Notes under the pieces: generated by a model | The model's input: only the letters and a program-made list of their open reading frames with translations | Database searches by the model: none | Told to the model about the DNA's origin: nothing | Source: an uncultured Succinatimonas sp. | Lineage (GTDB): Bacteria; Pseudomonadota; Gammaproteobacteria; Enterobacterales; Succinivibrionaceae | Assembly: GCA_937880335.1 (NCBI GenBank) | Contig: CALFLJ010000137.1 | Span: 1 to 33,601, forward strand | DNA length: 33,601 bases | Direction: 5' to 3' | Part shown: positions 7,985-16,004 of the stretch, piece after piece | How positions within the stretch are numbered: position 1 is the first letter of the stretch | Layout of the letters: every line of letters begins with the position of its first letter | Program-made: the position numbers and the translations under genes

Positions 7985-9622
7985 ATGGAACAGCAAAGAA
8001 ATATACTTTTAATTGTCTTACTGTGCGCCACCTTATTCCTTTTCTGGAACTGGAACTCAGATAAAGTCAACGCAGCTAAACTCGCAGAACAACAAGCCGC
8101 AGCTCAGGCTAATGCTTCAGATCTTGCTTCTGAAAGCACTATTGGGCAAATCATCACTTTAAAGAGCGACAATTTACTCTTATCAGTAAATTTAAACGGT
8201 GGTGACATTATTGATGCCAAGTTACTTAAGATCAAACAGGAGCAAAATAAAGAAGATCCATTCCACCTGCTTATGACTGAACCTTCTTTTGTATACCAGG
8301 CACAAAGTGGATCTGTGGGCAAAGATGGACCTGATGCAAAACAAAAAAGACCTATTTATATAACTGACAAGACAGAGTATGTTCTTGAAGATGGACAAGA
8401 TTCTTTATCTGTTGAACTTGTTTATGAAAATAACGGCGTTATTTATAAAAAGGTTTACACACTAAATAGAAACTCATATGTAGTAAATCTTGACTATAAA
8501 GTAGAAAATAAAACAGATAGCACTTTACAGCTCTCATTCTACAGTCAATTAAAGCAAACATCAGATGATAGTTTCTTAAGAAAAGATACCAGTTTTGGTA
8601 TGGTTGCTAGTGCTTATAGAGGAACAGCTTACTCATCAGACGATACTCGTTATGAAAAGGCAACTTTAGATGATATCATTGAAGACAAGCGTACAGACGT
8701 TAAGACAAAAGATGGTTGGGTTGCAATGATACAACACTACTTTGTCTCAGCTTGGATAGGTGACGAAAAATTAAACAATGTGATTTACTCTCAGCCATCA
8801 TCTGACGACACAGCTGGTATTATTGGTATCCGCACAGAAAATACTGAAATAGCACCGCAATCTAATTACAAATTCAATTCAAAACTATGGGTTGGACCTA
8901 AAGATCAAGAAGCTATGTCAAATGTAGCTCCAAACTTAGATCTAACAGTAGACTATGGATGGTTATGGTTCATTTCTATTCCTTTATTTAAGATTTTAGC
9001 TTTCTTCCATAGCTTAGTAGGAAACTGGGGATTCTCAATTATCTTATTGACCTTAGTTGTTCGTGGTGTAATGTTCCCACTTACAAAAGCTCAATACACA
9101 TCAATGGCTAAAATGAGATTACTGCAGCCTAAGATGGTTGAATTAAGAGAGCGCTATAAAGACGATAGAGCAAAACTTGGTCAAGAAACCATGCGTTTGT
9201 ACAAGGCAGAAAAAGTAAATCCTTTAGGTGGTTGCTTACCTTTACTAATTCAAATGCCTATCTTTATTGCTTTATATTGGACACTAATGGAATCAACTGA
9301 GTTACGCCAGTCTAGTTTCATCTTGTGGATTACAGACTTATCAGTACACGATCCATACTTTGTTACACCTATTCTGTATGGTATTTCAATGTACTTCTTA
9401 CAGAGGATGTCACCTACACCTGTAACAGATCCAATCCAGAAAAAAGTATTCATGGCAATGCCTTTCGTATTTACTTTTATGTTCTGTACATTCCCAGCAG
9501 GTTTAACTTTATACTGGTTAATATCTAACTGCTTTACAATTTTCCAGCAAGTCATAATTTTCAGATCTTTAGAAAAGCGTGGTCTAAGTGTAAAAAAAGC
9601 AAAAGCTGAAGAAGCAAAATAA
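7985..9622 (+). CDS. yidC: Membrane protein insertase YidC
   Basis: YidC is the Oxa1-family insertase that places proteins in the inner membrane alone (for example subunit c of ATP synthase) or with SecYEG. TM1 is at about residues 5-24 (NILLIVLLCATLFLFW). A large periplasmic beta-domain runs from about 45 to 320, then the conserved five-helix core follows, including GNWGFSIILLTLVVRG, the cytoplasmic coiled-coil hairpin (TSMAKMRLLQPKMVELRERY) and NPLGGCLPLLIQMPIF. The 545 aa length equals the long Gram-negative type (E. coli 548). It is 9 bp after yidD and 2 bp before mnmE. Confidence 0.97.
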   Translation: MEQQRNILLIVLLCATLFLFWNWNSDKVNAAKLAEQQAAAQANASDLASESTIGQIITLKSDNLLLSVNLNGGDIIDAKLLKIKQEQNKEDPFHLLMTEPSFVYQAQSGSVGKDGPDAKQKRPIYITDKTEYVLEDGQDSLSVELVYENNGVIYKKVYTLNRNSYVVNLDYKVENKTDSTLQLSFYSQLKQTSDDSFLRKDTSFGMVASAYRGTAYSSDDTRYEKATLDDIIEDKRTDVKTKDGWVAMIQHYFVSAWIGDEKLNNVIYSQPSSDDTAGIIGIRTENTEIAPQSNYKFNSKLWVGPKDQEAMSNVAPNLDLTVDYGWLWFISIPLFKILAFFHSLVGNWGFSIILLTLVVRGVMFPLTKAQYTSMAKMRLLQPKMVELRERYKDDRAKLGQETMRLYKAEKVNPLGGCLPLLIQMPIFIALYWTLMESTELRQSSFILWITDLSVHDPYFVTPILYGISMYFLQRMSPTPVTDPIQKKVFMAMPFVFTFMFCTFPAGLTLYWLISNCFTIFQQVIIFRSLEKRGLSVKKAKAEEAK

Positions 9623-9624
9623 TA

Positions 9625-10995
9625 ATGTCTATCAAAGATACTATCGCAGCAATAGCCACCCCTCCCGGCAGGGGGGGCATTGCTATTGTTAGAGTCTCAG
9701 GACCTGAAGCTCTAAATGTAGCAAAAATTCTTACAAACACTACCCCAACCCCAAGACAAGCATATTTTCGTCAATTTAGATATCAAAACGAGATTGTTGA
9801 TGAAGGTGTGCTTATATATTTTTCAGCACCAAACTCCTATACAGGTGAAGATGTAATTGAATTGCAAGGACATGGAGGCAATGTTGCTCCACACCGCGTA
9901 CTAAACGCAGTTTTATCCGTAGACGGAGTGAGAATGGCTCTTCCAGGAGAGTTTACCCGTAGAGCTTTTTTAAACAATAAAATGGACTTAACAGCAGCTG
10001 AAGCTGTAGAAGATTTAATATCTGCTGGAACAGAATCTGCAGCAAAAGCAGCTATTGCAAGTCTTGACGGTAAATTTTCTGAAAAACTAAATGAGCTTAC
10101 AGATGAACTAACTAACTTCAGGATGCGTCTTGAAGGATGTTTAGATTTTCCTGAAGAACATGAAGATTTTTTCGATTCAGGGCATGCTATTAAAGATCTT
10201 GAGATTCTTATATCTAAAGCACAAGAGGCATTAGACATAGCTAAACAGGGAGTAAAACTCAATGAAGGTGCCAGGATAGTTCTCTCTGGAGCACCAAATG
10301 CAGGTAAATCAAGCCTTCTTAATGCACTTGCTGGAGTTGAAAAAGCCATCGTAACAAACATACCAGGTACAACAAGAGATGTTCTTTCAGCAGATATTGA
10401 GATTGAAGGTGTCCCAGTTACAATTACAGATACAGCCGGTATTAGAGATACTCCATCAGACGAAATTGAAGCTATAGGTATAAAAAAAGCAACAGATGAA
10501 GTAAAAAAATCAGACTTGATTCTCTTTATGGTAGATGGCTCATCAAAAGCACCTGAAGCAAAAGCTACCCTTGAGAAAATATATTCGCTAGGAGTTAAAG
10601 AAGATCACATTTTGTTAGTTATATCTAAAATTGATAAAAAACAAGATAAAGACACACAAACTCTGCTAAATACAAGTCTTTTTTCTGCTTTAAATAAAGT
10701 ATATACGTCTACCAAGTTAGATGATGGATTAAAAAACTTAAGAGCAGAACTAACAAAAGCTTTGGGTATTATTCCAAGTGAAACAGTATTCTCTGCAAGA
10801 AGACGTCACACAAAAGAGATAGAACTTACATTAGATCAAATTAAGAAAGGAAAGGAAATTCTTGAATTTGGTGATTTAGTGCTGTGTGCACAACAAATGA
10901 GAGAAGCTCAGGATCACCTAGGTACAATTACAGGTGCAGTTACATCAGATGATCTTTTAGGAAAGATATTTAGTTCATTCTGTATTGGAAAATAA
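9625..10995 (+). CDS. mnmE: tRNA uridine-5-carboxymethylaminomethyl modification GTPase MnmE
   Basis: MnmE works with MnmG to put the (carboxymethyl)aminomethyl group on U34 of certain tRNAs, using a folate one-carbon unit, FAD and GTP. The N-terminal folate-binding domain is followed by a helical domain holding a Ras-like G domain: G1 GAPNAGKSS (222-230), PGTTRD (247-252) and DTAG (269-272). The invariant C-terminal CIGK is intact. The expected G4 motif NKxD reads SKID (334-337), a mild departure. The 456 aa compare with 454 in E. coli. It lies 2 bp after yidC; its partner mnmG is about 10.9 kb downstream. Confidence 0.97.
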   Translation: MSIKDTIAAIATPPGRGGIAIVRVSGPEALNVAKILTNTTPTPRQAYFRQFRYQNEIVDEGVLIYFSAPNSYTGEDVIELQGHGGNVAPHRVLNAVLSVDGVRMALPGEFTRRAFLNNKMDLTAAEAVEDLISAGTESAAKAAIASLDGKFSEKLNELTDELTNFRMRLEGCLDFPEEHEDFFDSGHAIKDLEILISKAQEALDIAKQGVKLNEGARIVLSGAPNAGKSSLLNALAGVEKAIVTNIPGTTRDVLSADIEIEGVPVTITDTAGIRDTPSDEIEAIGIKKATDEVKKSDLILFMVDGSSKAPEAKATLEKIYSLGVKEDHILLVISKIDKKQDKDTQTLLNTSLFSALNKVYTSTKLDDGLKNLRAELTKALGIIPSETVFSARRRHTKEIELTLDQIKKGKEILEFGDLVLCAQQMREAQDHLGTITGAVTSDDLLGKIFSSFCIGK

Positions 10996-11137
10996 AAAAA
11001 AATGTAACTACTTAGAACTTCAAATTAAGTTGTGAGTAGATTTTAATATTTTTACAAACCATTTCGCCCTGTATTTTCCTTATAATTTTACTCAGATTTT
11101 CACATTTTTTTTATATCATAAGAGTAAGTCTCAGATT

Positions 11138-11162
11138 ATAGCCTCCACTAGTTGGGGGCTAT
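11138..11162. repeat. Strong hairpin inside the decayed element
   Basis: ATAGCCTCCA (11138-11147) pairs with TTGGGGGCTAT (11152-11162) as a 10-bp stem with one G-T wobble and a 5-base loop. No T-run follows on either strand, so it does not look like a simple terminator. On the minus strand it lies downstream of an AAAGGAGGTG ribosome-binding site and an 11-codon ORF (start about 11247). Confidence 0.5.
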
Positions 11163-11237
11163 GTATTTAAAGAGGTCCTCCTAGCTCACCACCTACAGCC
11201 AACAGCGATTAATCATCGCTTGTATAAGCATTGATTC

Positions 11238-11560
11238 TCACTCATCATAAGCAACACCTCCTTTCATATATTTGTAATAAGCCACAGAAAGTTCTGCGCC
11301 AAGTGCTTTATATAGAGTCTTGTATTTACCTTTGATTTCACAAAAGTAATAGCCATCTTTAAAGATCTCAGCATAATGGTATCTATATCAGCTAACAGTC
11401 TTGCTTGGCTGTAGTTATCAAATCTAACATTGTCTTTCTTAACTTCATCTGATATCTCATACTCTCTAATACTGCAGGAGATGAGATTAGATATAGCTGT
11501 AGCAAGAAGTTGATATAGTGTCAATGACCTGCTAGTTTGTACTCCCCCCCCCTTTTTAAG
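11238..11560 (-). pseudogene. Frameshifted remnant of an unrecognised gene
   Basis: One frame gives a protein-like run with segments SIREYEISDEVKKDNVRFD and YSQARLLADID, ending near 11375. The next frame continues with AEIFKDGYYFCEIKGKYK and then ALGAELSVAYYKYMKGG, ending in VAYDE and a TGA at 11238-11240. The two halves look like one gene joined by a frameshift near 11375. A run of nine G residues on this strand (11544-11552) lies near the 5' side, and the frame upstream of it hits a stop. I do not recognise the family. It lies wholly within the terminal repeats at 11001-11746, so it was probably carried by that element or is part of its transposition machinery. Confidence 0.5.
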
Positions 11561-11726
11561 ACATTTTCATTGTGCCATTATCACCGGATGTTTTCGGAAC
11601 AAGGAGAGAGCGCAGAATCGTCTTACAATAAAATATTTTATAAGCACTGCCAAGAAACACGGTATAAAATATTTTGAAGATTTAAATGCTGCTTTTAAAG
11701 GTAATGCTAAGATTATTTTTTGTTAA
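11518..11726 (+). pseudogene. Transposase C-terminal fragment, IS66-like (tentative)
   Basis: An open frame without a usable start runs to a TAA at 11724-11726 and contains FRNKERAQNRLTIKYFISTA followed by KKHGIKYFEDL. Its pattern (TAK/TAKK, then HGI, an aromatic residue and L) is like the C-terminal element of IS66-family transposases. It ends 5 bp before the right terminal repeat, the place where such an ORF would end. A profile search is needed; the family assignment is by eye only. Confidence 0.4.
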
Positions 11727-11750
11727 AGGGGCTAAGTAGTTACATTAATT

Positions 11751-12296
11751 TTATTTATCTAAGGTTAAGTTATATAAATCAGTCTTTAGTAATAGTAGCT
11801 CCTCACAAAAACTTTGTTTTAATGTCTTTACTAAAAATTCATAACCATCACGAGACTGTTTCACAACCTTTGAGTATTGTTTATTAAACACAACTTTATT
11901 TTTGTTCTTTAAAGTTGCGTAAAAGGACACATAAACATCACCATTAGAACTACCGTAAAACTTATTTACAAATAAATCTAAGTTGTATTTATCACCTAAA
12001 TCAATACAGCAAAGATTGTTTTTTGCAATTAAATTTAGCTGCTCTTTTAAACTTAAAGCCCACTTGTGGTTATTCGCAATCCGAAGACTTACATCAGAAG
12101 TTTTAAGAACAATTCCATCTTTGTCAAGAATAGATAATAAAACAATGTTTGTAGATAAATTACATTTGTTATTAAATGAATTAACATCCTCAATCAAAGT
12201 ATAACGATCCTTAAAATCTAAAGTTTGACCAGAATTAGACAAGCATCCGTTCAAAATAAAAGAAAAAAACAAAATACATAATAAATATTTATTCAT
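11751..12296 (-). CDS. pqiC: PqiC-like outer-membrane lipoprotein
   Basis: In the Pqi system PqiC is an outer-membrane-anchored lipoprotein that docks the PqiB tube. The sequence starts with a hydrophobic signal (YLLCILFFSFIL) and a lipobox LNGC ending at Cys18; Asn at -2 is slightly unusual. At 181 aa it is close to E. coli PqiC (187). The body is divergent, so the call leans on gene order after pqiA and pqiB. An 89-bp gap separates it from pqiB. Its stop codon is 4 bp from the right end of the decayed insertion element, so the element landed just past the operon's last codon. Confidence 0.75.
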   Translation of the reverse strand: MNKYLLCILFFSFILNGCLSNSGQTLDFKDRYTLIEDVNSFNNKCNLSTNIVLLSILDKDGIVLKTSDVSLRIANNHKWALSLKEQLNLIAKNNLCCIDLGDKYNLDLFVNKFYGSSNGDVYVSFYATLKNKNKVVFNKQYSKVVKQSRDGYEFLVKTLKQSFCEELLLLKTDLYNLTLDK

Positions 12297-12385
12297 ATAA
12301 TTTAGAAATCAAAGCAAGACAGACAAGGCAATGATTTAATCTCCTAAAATTTATAAAAACATTTTTAATAAAAATTAAAACCAAT

Positions 12386-14014
12386 CTAATTTTTTTTAAC
12401 AATAATTTCAGGATCATCATCTGATGCCCCGAAAATAATAGAGCTTGGTTTACGTGAAATATTATTAACAGCATTCTCTAAATCAAAAACAAGAGAATTT
12501 AGCCCATCTAAAGATTGATTTAAATTATTATATAATTCAGAATCTTTATCGTATGAGTTTAGAGTCCTATGTAAACTTTCAAGAGATTTATCAAGATTTA
12601 AAAGTGTTTTATTAAATTTAACTATAGTTTCCTCATTATTAAAACTTTCAAAAGATTTACTCATTTCTTTTAATAATTTATCTAAATGACTTATAGAACT
12701 ACTAATCTCTTTAGAAAAACCTTTTAAATCTAAAGAATTAATTTTTTCTAAGAGTTGTTTTACTAAATCAGGAATAGCTCTTCCTTGAATTGTAGGTATT
12801 ACTGGTATATCTCTATAGCTTTCAAATATATTCGAACACTTTTTGTTTGATACATTTAAAGCAATAGTATTATTACCAGAAATTAAATTTGACGCTTCTA
12901 TAGTTGCACAAAGACTACCCTTTTCTAGGTTGTTTATAAACTTATTTTTAATTATGCTTTGATTTTCACTTTTAGCTTTTATTGCGATTAATACAGGTAT
13001 TTTTGAATTTTTATCATAAAGGTCCAGCTCTTTTTCATACCAAGGAGCTTCTATAACTTCACCTATATTTATACCTTTAAGAGTAACAGGAGAACCGATT
13101 TTTATATTTCCAATATTATCCTCAATCATAACAACAAAACGAGGGAGATTGTTTAATATTTGTCTTGTTGCACTTGCTTTATCTTTATATAAAGTGTACT
13201 CGTCATTTTTTTTGCTAATTTGAAAGTCAGGAATATTCTCGAAAGTTATACCACCTTGCAAAATATTCACCAAGTTATCGAACTTAACATCAAGAGATGT
13301 TGCGCCAAAGGAAAAATCAACACCACTATAGGACCAAAATACAGAATTTTCTCCAACAAGTTTTTTGTATTTGTCTTCAACAAATGCTGTATATCTTACG
13401 TTATTAGATTTGCTATCTAAAATGACCTGAGATATAGAGCCAACATTGAACCCTTTATAAATAATAGGATCACCTATATTTATCTTCTTACTTTCTGACG
13501 AAACTAATGTTATATATTTGCCTTTACCGTTTTCATCGAGAACTGGAGGTAAATCTAAAACATCAAACTTGGTTTTAAAATCAGCTCTATTTCCTTTATT
13601 TAGCTGTATATAAGGTCCTGACAAAATAGTATCTAAACCAGTAATAGAAGTACTTTCAATTCTTGGTTTCACTACCCAAAATTTTGAATCGCTATTTAAA
13701 AGCTCATCAGTATCAGGTTTCATCTGAATAGTAGCAATTATCTTTGAGAAATCCTTAGTAAAGCTGATATCGGTGACAGTCCCAACAACAACAGATCGGA
13801 ATTTAACTAAAGTTTTACCAGCCTCAATTCCGTTTGCATTTGGCATAAATAATTTAACTTCAGAGCCTACGTGTATTGTATTTTTCCAAACTAATATAGA
13901 AGTTATGATCAACGCCAAGACTGGTATAACCCAAACCAAAGAAAAGTGTTTGTTTTTCTTTAGTACAGCATTACAGCTTTTATCTAATTTACTATCTTTA
14001 GCCATTATTCTCAT
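12386..14014 (-). CDS. pqiB: PqiB-like MCE-domain lipid transport protein
   Basis: PqiB is an inner-membrane-anchored protein with three MCE domains that assembles a hexameric tube spanning the periplasm for lipid movement. One N-terminal membrane helix (SLVWVIPVLALIITSILVW, about 25-43) is followed by MCE repeats. The first has NANGIEAGKTLVKFRSVVVG and FWVVKP, very like E. coli PqiB; later repeats show YKGFNVGSI and LKGINIGEV. A C-terminal coiled-coil region (about 420-525) follows. The length of 542 aa matches E. coli (546). The start at 14014 overlaps pqiA by 17 nt; an ATG at 14005 is an equally good alternative. Confidence 0.92.
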   Translation of the reverse strand: MRIMAKDSKLDKSCNAVLKKNKHFSLVWVIPVLALIITSILVWKNTIHVGSEVKLFMPNANGIEAGKTLVKFRSVVVGTVTDISFTKDFSKIIATIQMKPDTDELLNSDSKFWVVKPRIESTSITGLDTILSGPYIQLNKGNRADFKTKFDVLDLPPVLDENGKGKYITLVSSESKKINIGDPIIYKGFNVGSISQVILDSKSNNVRYTAFVEDKYKKLVGENSVFWSYSGVDFSFGATSLDVKFDNLVNILQGGITFENIPDFQISKKNDEYTLYKDKASATRQILNNLPRFVVMIEDNIGNIKIGSPVTLKGINIGEVIEAPWYEKELDLYDKNSKIPVLIAIKAKSENQSIIKNKFINNLEKGSLCATIEASNLISGNNTIALNVSNKKCSNIFESYRDIPVIPTIQGRAIPDLVKQLLEKINSLDLKGFSKEISSSISHLDKLLKEMSKSFESFNNEETIVKFNKTLLNLDKSLESLHRTLNSYDKDSELYNNLNQSLDGLNSLVFDLENAVNNISRKPSSIIFGASDDDPEIIVKKN

Positions 14015-15206
14015 GATCCCATATCAATCTTTCATCAAATGCATCTACAGCAAATATAGTTATAAATACAACACTGCAAAAACAAATAATTGCAAAACCA
14101 GGATAAATAGTTAGTAAACCGCTCAATCTTACAACTGATGACATGATGATAACAACAAATACATCAATCATTGACCATCTTCCGATAAAGTGCACAATAC
14201 GGTAAAGAATAGTTAACAATTTACTATTACAAACCTTATTAGACTTCACTGCAAACAAAATAAAACAAAGAATCAGGATCTTAAAAATTGGAATAAAAAT
14301 ACTAGCAAGCAAAATCACAATAGCAACAAAATACGATTTCATATTCCACATTGCTATTACGCCATCAATTATATTAGAACCAGTATTAGAAAATAAAAGC
14401 TCTGTATACATTACAGGGTATAAATTTGAAGGAAGGTAAAGAATTAAGGCTGCTACAAGTAATGCAAAAGTTCTTTGAAAGCAGTTTTTTTGTCTATTAT
14501 AGGTTACTTTTCTGCATCTAGGGCATTTTGAGCCATTGATGTCAGACGAGAAAGCCATACCACAACATCTACATAAAAAAAGCTTTTGTTTACTACCATT
14601 AATACCTGTCTCAGCCTTCTCGATATCAAATTTAATAACTCTATTCCAAAACCATTCCGGACGACATCGAATACAAAGCCATAATAAAAGTATAGAAAAC
14701 AAAAAACTTAAATAAAATCCTGCATAAAATTCAACACTTGCTAACGATGATAATTTAATTAAACTGACCAAAATTCCCATAATAAAAACATCAACCATAC
14801 ACAGACTATGGGAAACTTGATAAATCCTAGCCAGTATTACAGGAGGTCTAATTTTGGTAAAAATACCAAAAAAAGCAATAATAGAAAGTAAAATAAGAGG
14901 AGAGAAAAATGTTACTAAAAGAAAAATATAAAGCAAACCTGCCCATTGGTAATCTAAGATAGTAAATATGTCTATAAGTTTTAACGATGAATAAACTCCA
15001 TAAGAAGAAATTTCTAAGTAAGGCAAAAAGATACAAGTACCACCAAAAAGTAATGTTGAAAGAGCGACTATAGCTAAAACACGCTCATTTTCAATAAAAG
15101 CAGGCCTTAAAAGAGCCCCACATCTGGGGCACACGCATTGTATTCCTCGTTGGTACTCAGGCAAGTCTACTACCAGGTCACAAGAACGACACAATACTTT
15201 ACTCAT
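13998..15206 (-). CDS. pqiA: PqiA-like inner-membrane protein
   Basis: PqiA is the multi-pass inner-membrane partner of PqiB and PqiC. It has two similar halves, each beginning with a CxxC...CxxC ribbon (CRSCDLVV...CVCPRC and CRCCGMAF...CPRC) followed by about four membrane helices. I chose ATG 15206 because GAGGTCTTA lies just upstream and the protein then begins MSKVLCRSC as family members do; the frame stays open 22 codons further upstream without a good start. This gives 402 aa (E. coli 417). It lies 58 bp after nrdG and overlaps pqiB, so it may be read from the nrd promoter. Confidence 0.92.
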   Translation of the reverse strand: MSKVLCRSCDLVVDLPEYQRGIQCVCPRCGALLRPAFIENERVLAIVALSTLLFGGTCIFLPYLEISSYGVYSSLKLIDIFTILDYQWAGLLYIFLLVTFFSPLILLSIIAFFGIFTKIRPPVILARIYQVSHSLCMVDVFIMGILVSLIKLSSLASVEFYAGFYLSFLFSILLLWLCIRCRPEWFWNRVIKFDIEKAETGINGSKQKLFLCRCCGMAFSSDINGSKCPRCRKVTYNRQKNCFQRTFALLVAALILYLPSNLYPVMYTELLFSNTGSNIIDGVIAMWNMKSYFVAIVILLASIFIPIFKILILCFILFAVKSNKVCNSKLLTILYRIVHFIGRWSMIDVFVVIIMSSVVRLSGLLTIYPGFAIICFCSVVFITIFAVDAFDERLIWDHENNG

Positions 15207-15264
15207 TAAGACCTCAAAAAAAATTATACCAAGACCAGATGTAGTCTTTACAAAGTAATTTTTT

Positions 15265-15795
15265 TTATACAAAACCAGGCATCAATATAACTTTACCTTC
15301 TTTTAAACTATTTTTAACATCTATTATACGTTGATTAGTAGATCCCCTAAAATCAATCATTAAAGACTTTTTACTCATGATAAATGGGCCATCGACAATA
15401 ACATCTAAAAACTCTAAAAGCTTTAATTTTTCAGGATCTTTTATAATCTTTTCAAAAGTAAATCCAGAATAAGACCATAGGTTAAACCCATCCTCTTTTA
15501 GAATTTTTGCAAAAATAGACAAAGATTTTGCTTGAATAAAAGGTTCTCCTCCAGAGAAGGTAACACCAGTTACAAGAGGGTTGGCTTTTAATTCATCGTA
15601 TAATGCTTTGAGACATACATCCATTCCACCTGTTAAACTTTGTGCTTGTGGATTATGACAACCTTTACATCGAAATGGACACCCTTGTGTAAATACAGTA
15701 TAACGAATGCCGGGGCCATCCACCACAGATTCGGAAACAGCCCCGGCTATTCTTATACTGGTATTGTTAAGTAAATCAATATCCAGTTTTTTCAT
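15265..15795 (-). CDS. nrdG: Anaerobic ribonucleotide reductase activating protein
   Basis: NrdG is the radical-SAM activase that cleaves S-adenosylmethionine with a [4Fe-4S] cluster and abstracts a hydrogen from the glycine of class III ribonucleotide reductase. The cluster motif CPFRCKGC (Cys39, 43, 46) and the SAM-binding TFSGGEP are plain. The 176 aa are somewhat longer than E. coli NrdG (154). No clear Shine-Dalgarno precedes the ATG; it lies only 14 bp after the 52-aa glycyl-radical peptide gene, so translation is probably coupled to it. Here the target glycine would be on that peptide rather than on NrdD. Confidence 0.95.
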   Translation of the reverse strand: MKKLDIDLLNNTSIRIAGAVSESVVDGPGIRYTVFTQGCPFRCKGCHNPQAQSLTGGMDVCLKALYDELKANPLVTGVTFSGGEPFIQAKSLSIFAKILKEDGFNLWSYSGFTFEKIIKDPEKLKLLEFLDVIVDGPFIMSKKSLMIDFRGSTNQRIIDVKNSLKEGKVILMPGFV

Positions 15796-15809
15796 AAGTT
15801 TTTATTAGA

Positions 15810-15968
15810 TTATACGTGCATGTGTTTAACACGATCTTGCTCTTCTGCTTTCTTACCGTTGTTAAAACGATCAAGACTACCAACAAGATAACCAGTAACA
15901 CGGCGAATTCGTTCAAATTTAACGCCCTCGCCAACAACACCATTATGAGCGTGTAATCTAGTCTGCAT
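15810..15968 (-). CDS. Stand-alone glycyl-radical peptide of anaerobic ribonucleotide reductase
   Basis: This 52-residue gene has a strong AGGAG six bases before its ATG. After a short head it reads GEGVKFERIRRVTGYLVG, then SLDRFNNGKKAEEQDRVKH. That is the C-terminal glycyl-radical segment normally fused to the end of NrdD (the RVxGY core with the radical Gly, then the W/F-N-x-G/A-K and DRVKH elements). The adjacent NrdD lacks the motif. The gene lies 36 bp after the nrdD stop and 14 bp before nrdG. I infer that it docks on NrdD and carries the radical, comparable in principle to the stand-alone radical protein GrcA/YfiD of pyruvate formate-lyase. Gly26 or the Gly of its neighbouring loop is the radical candidate. 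Confidence 0.85.
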   Translation of the reverse strand: MQTRLHAHNGVVGEGVKFERIRRVTGYLVGSLDRFNNGKKAEEQDRVKHMHV

Positions 15969-16004
15969 AAAAAACTCCTAAAAAAAACAAAAAAAATCTA
16001 TATA

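Larger units (their letters stand above)
11001..11746. mobile_element. Decayed insertion element with perfect 15-bp terminal inverted repeats
   Basis: AATGTAACTACTTAG (11001-11015) and CTAAGTAGTTACATT (11732-11746) are exact reverse complements and bracket 746 bp that fill the gap between mnmE and pqiC. Inside are only broken reading frames: a plus-strand transposase-like C-terminus and a frameshifted minus-strand gene. Ends reading GTAA are typical of the IS66 family, and the plus-strand fragment has a matching look, so an IS66-like remnant is my best guess. The 8-bp flanks outside GTAA are not identical (AAAAAAAT versus ATTAATTT), so no target duplication survives or my end assignment is slightly off. 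Confidence 0.6.

Noticed and set aside
11264..11524. Minus-strand 86-codon ORF as an intact gene
   Set aside because: It needs a TTG start, and its last part is out of frame with the clearly better protein-like continuation ending at 11238; treated as part of a frameshifted remnant.
473..11656. Shared 15-mer AAGCACTGCCAAGAA at 473-487 and 11642-11656, suggesting copies of one element
   Set aside because: The match does not extend beyond 15 bp, and one such match in a 33-kb window can occur by chance; the reading frames around it do not agree convincingly.
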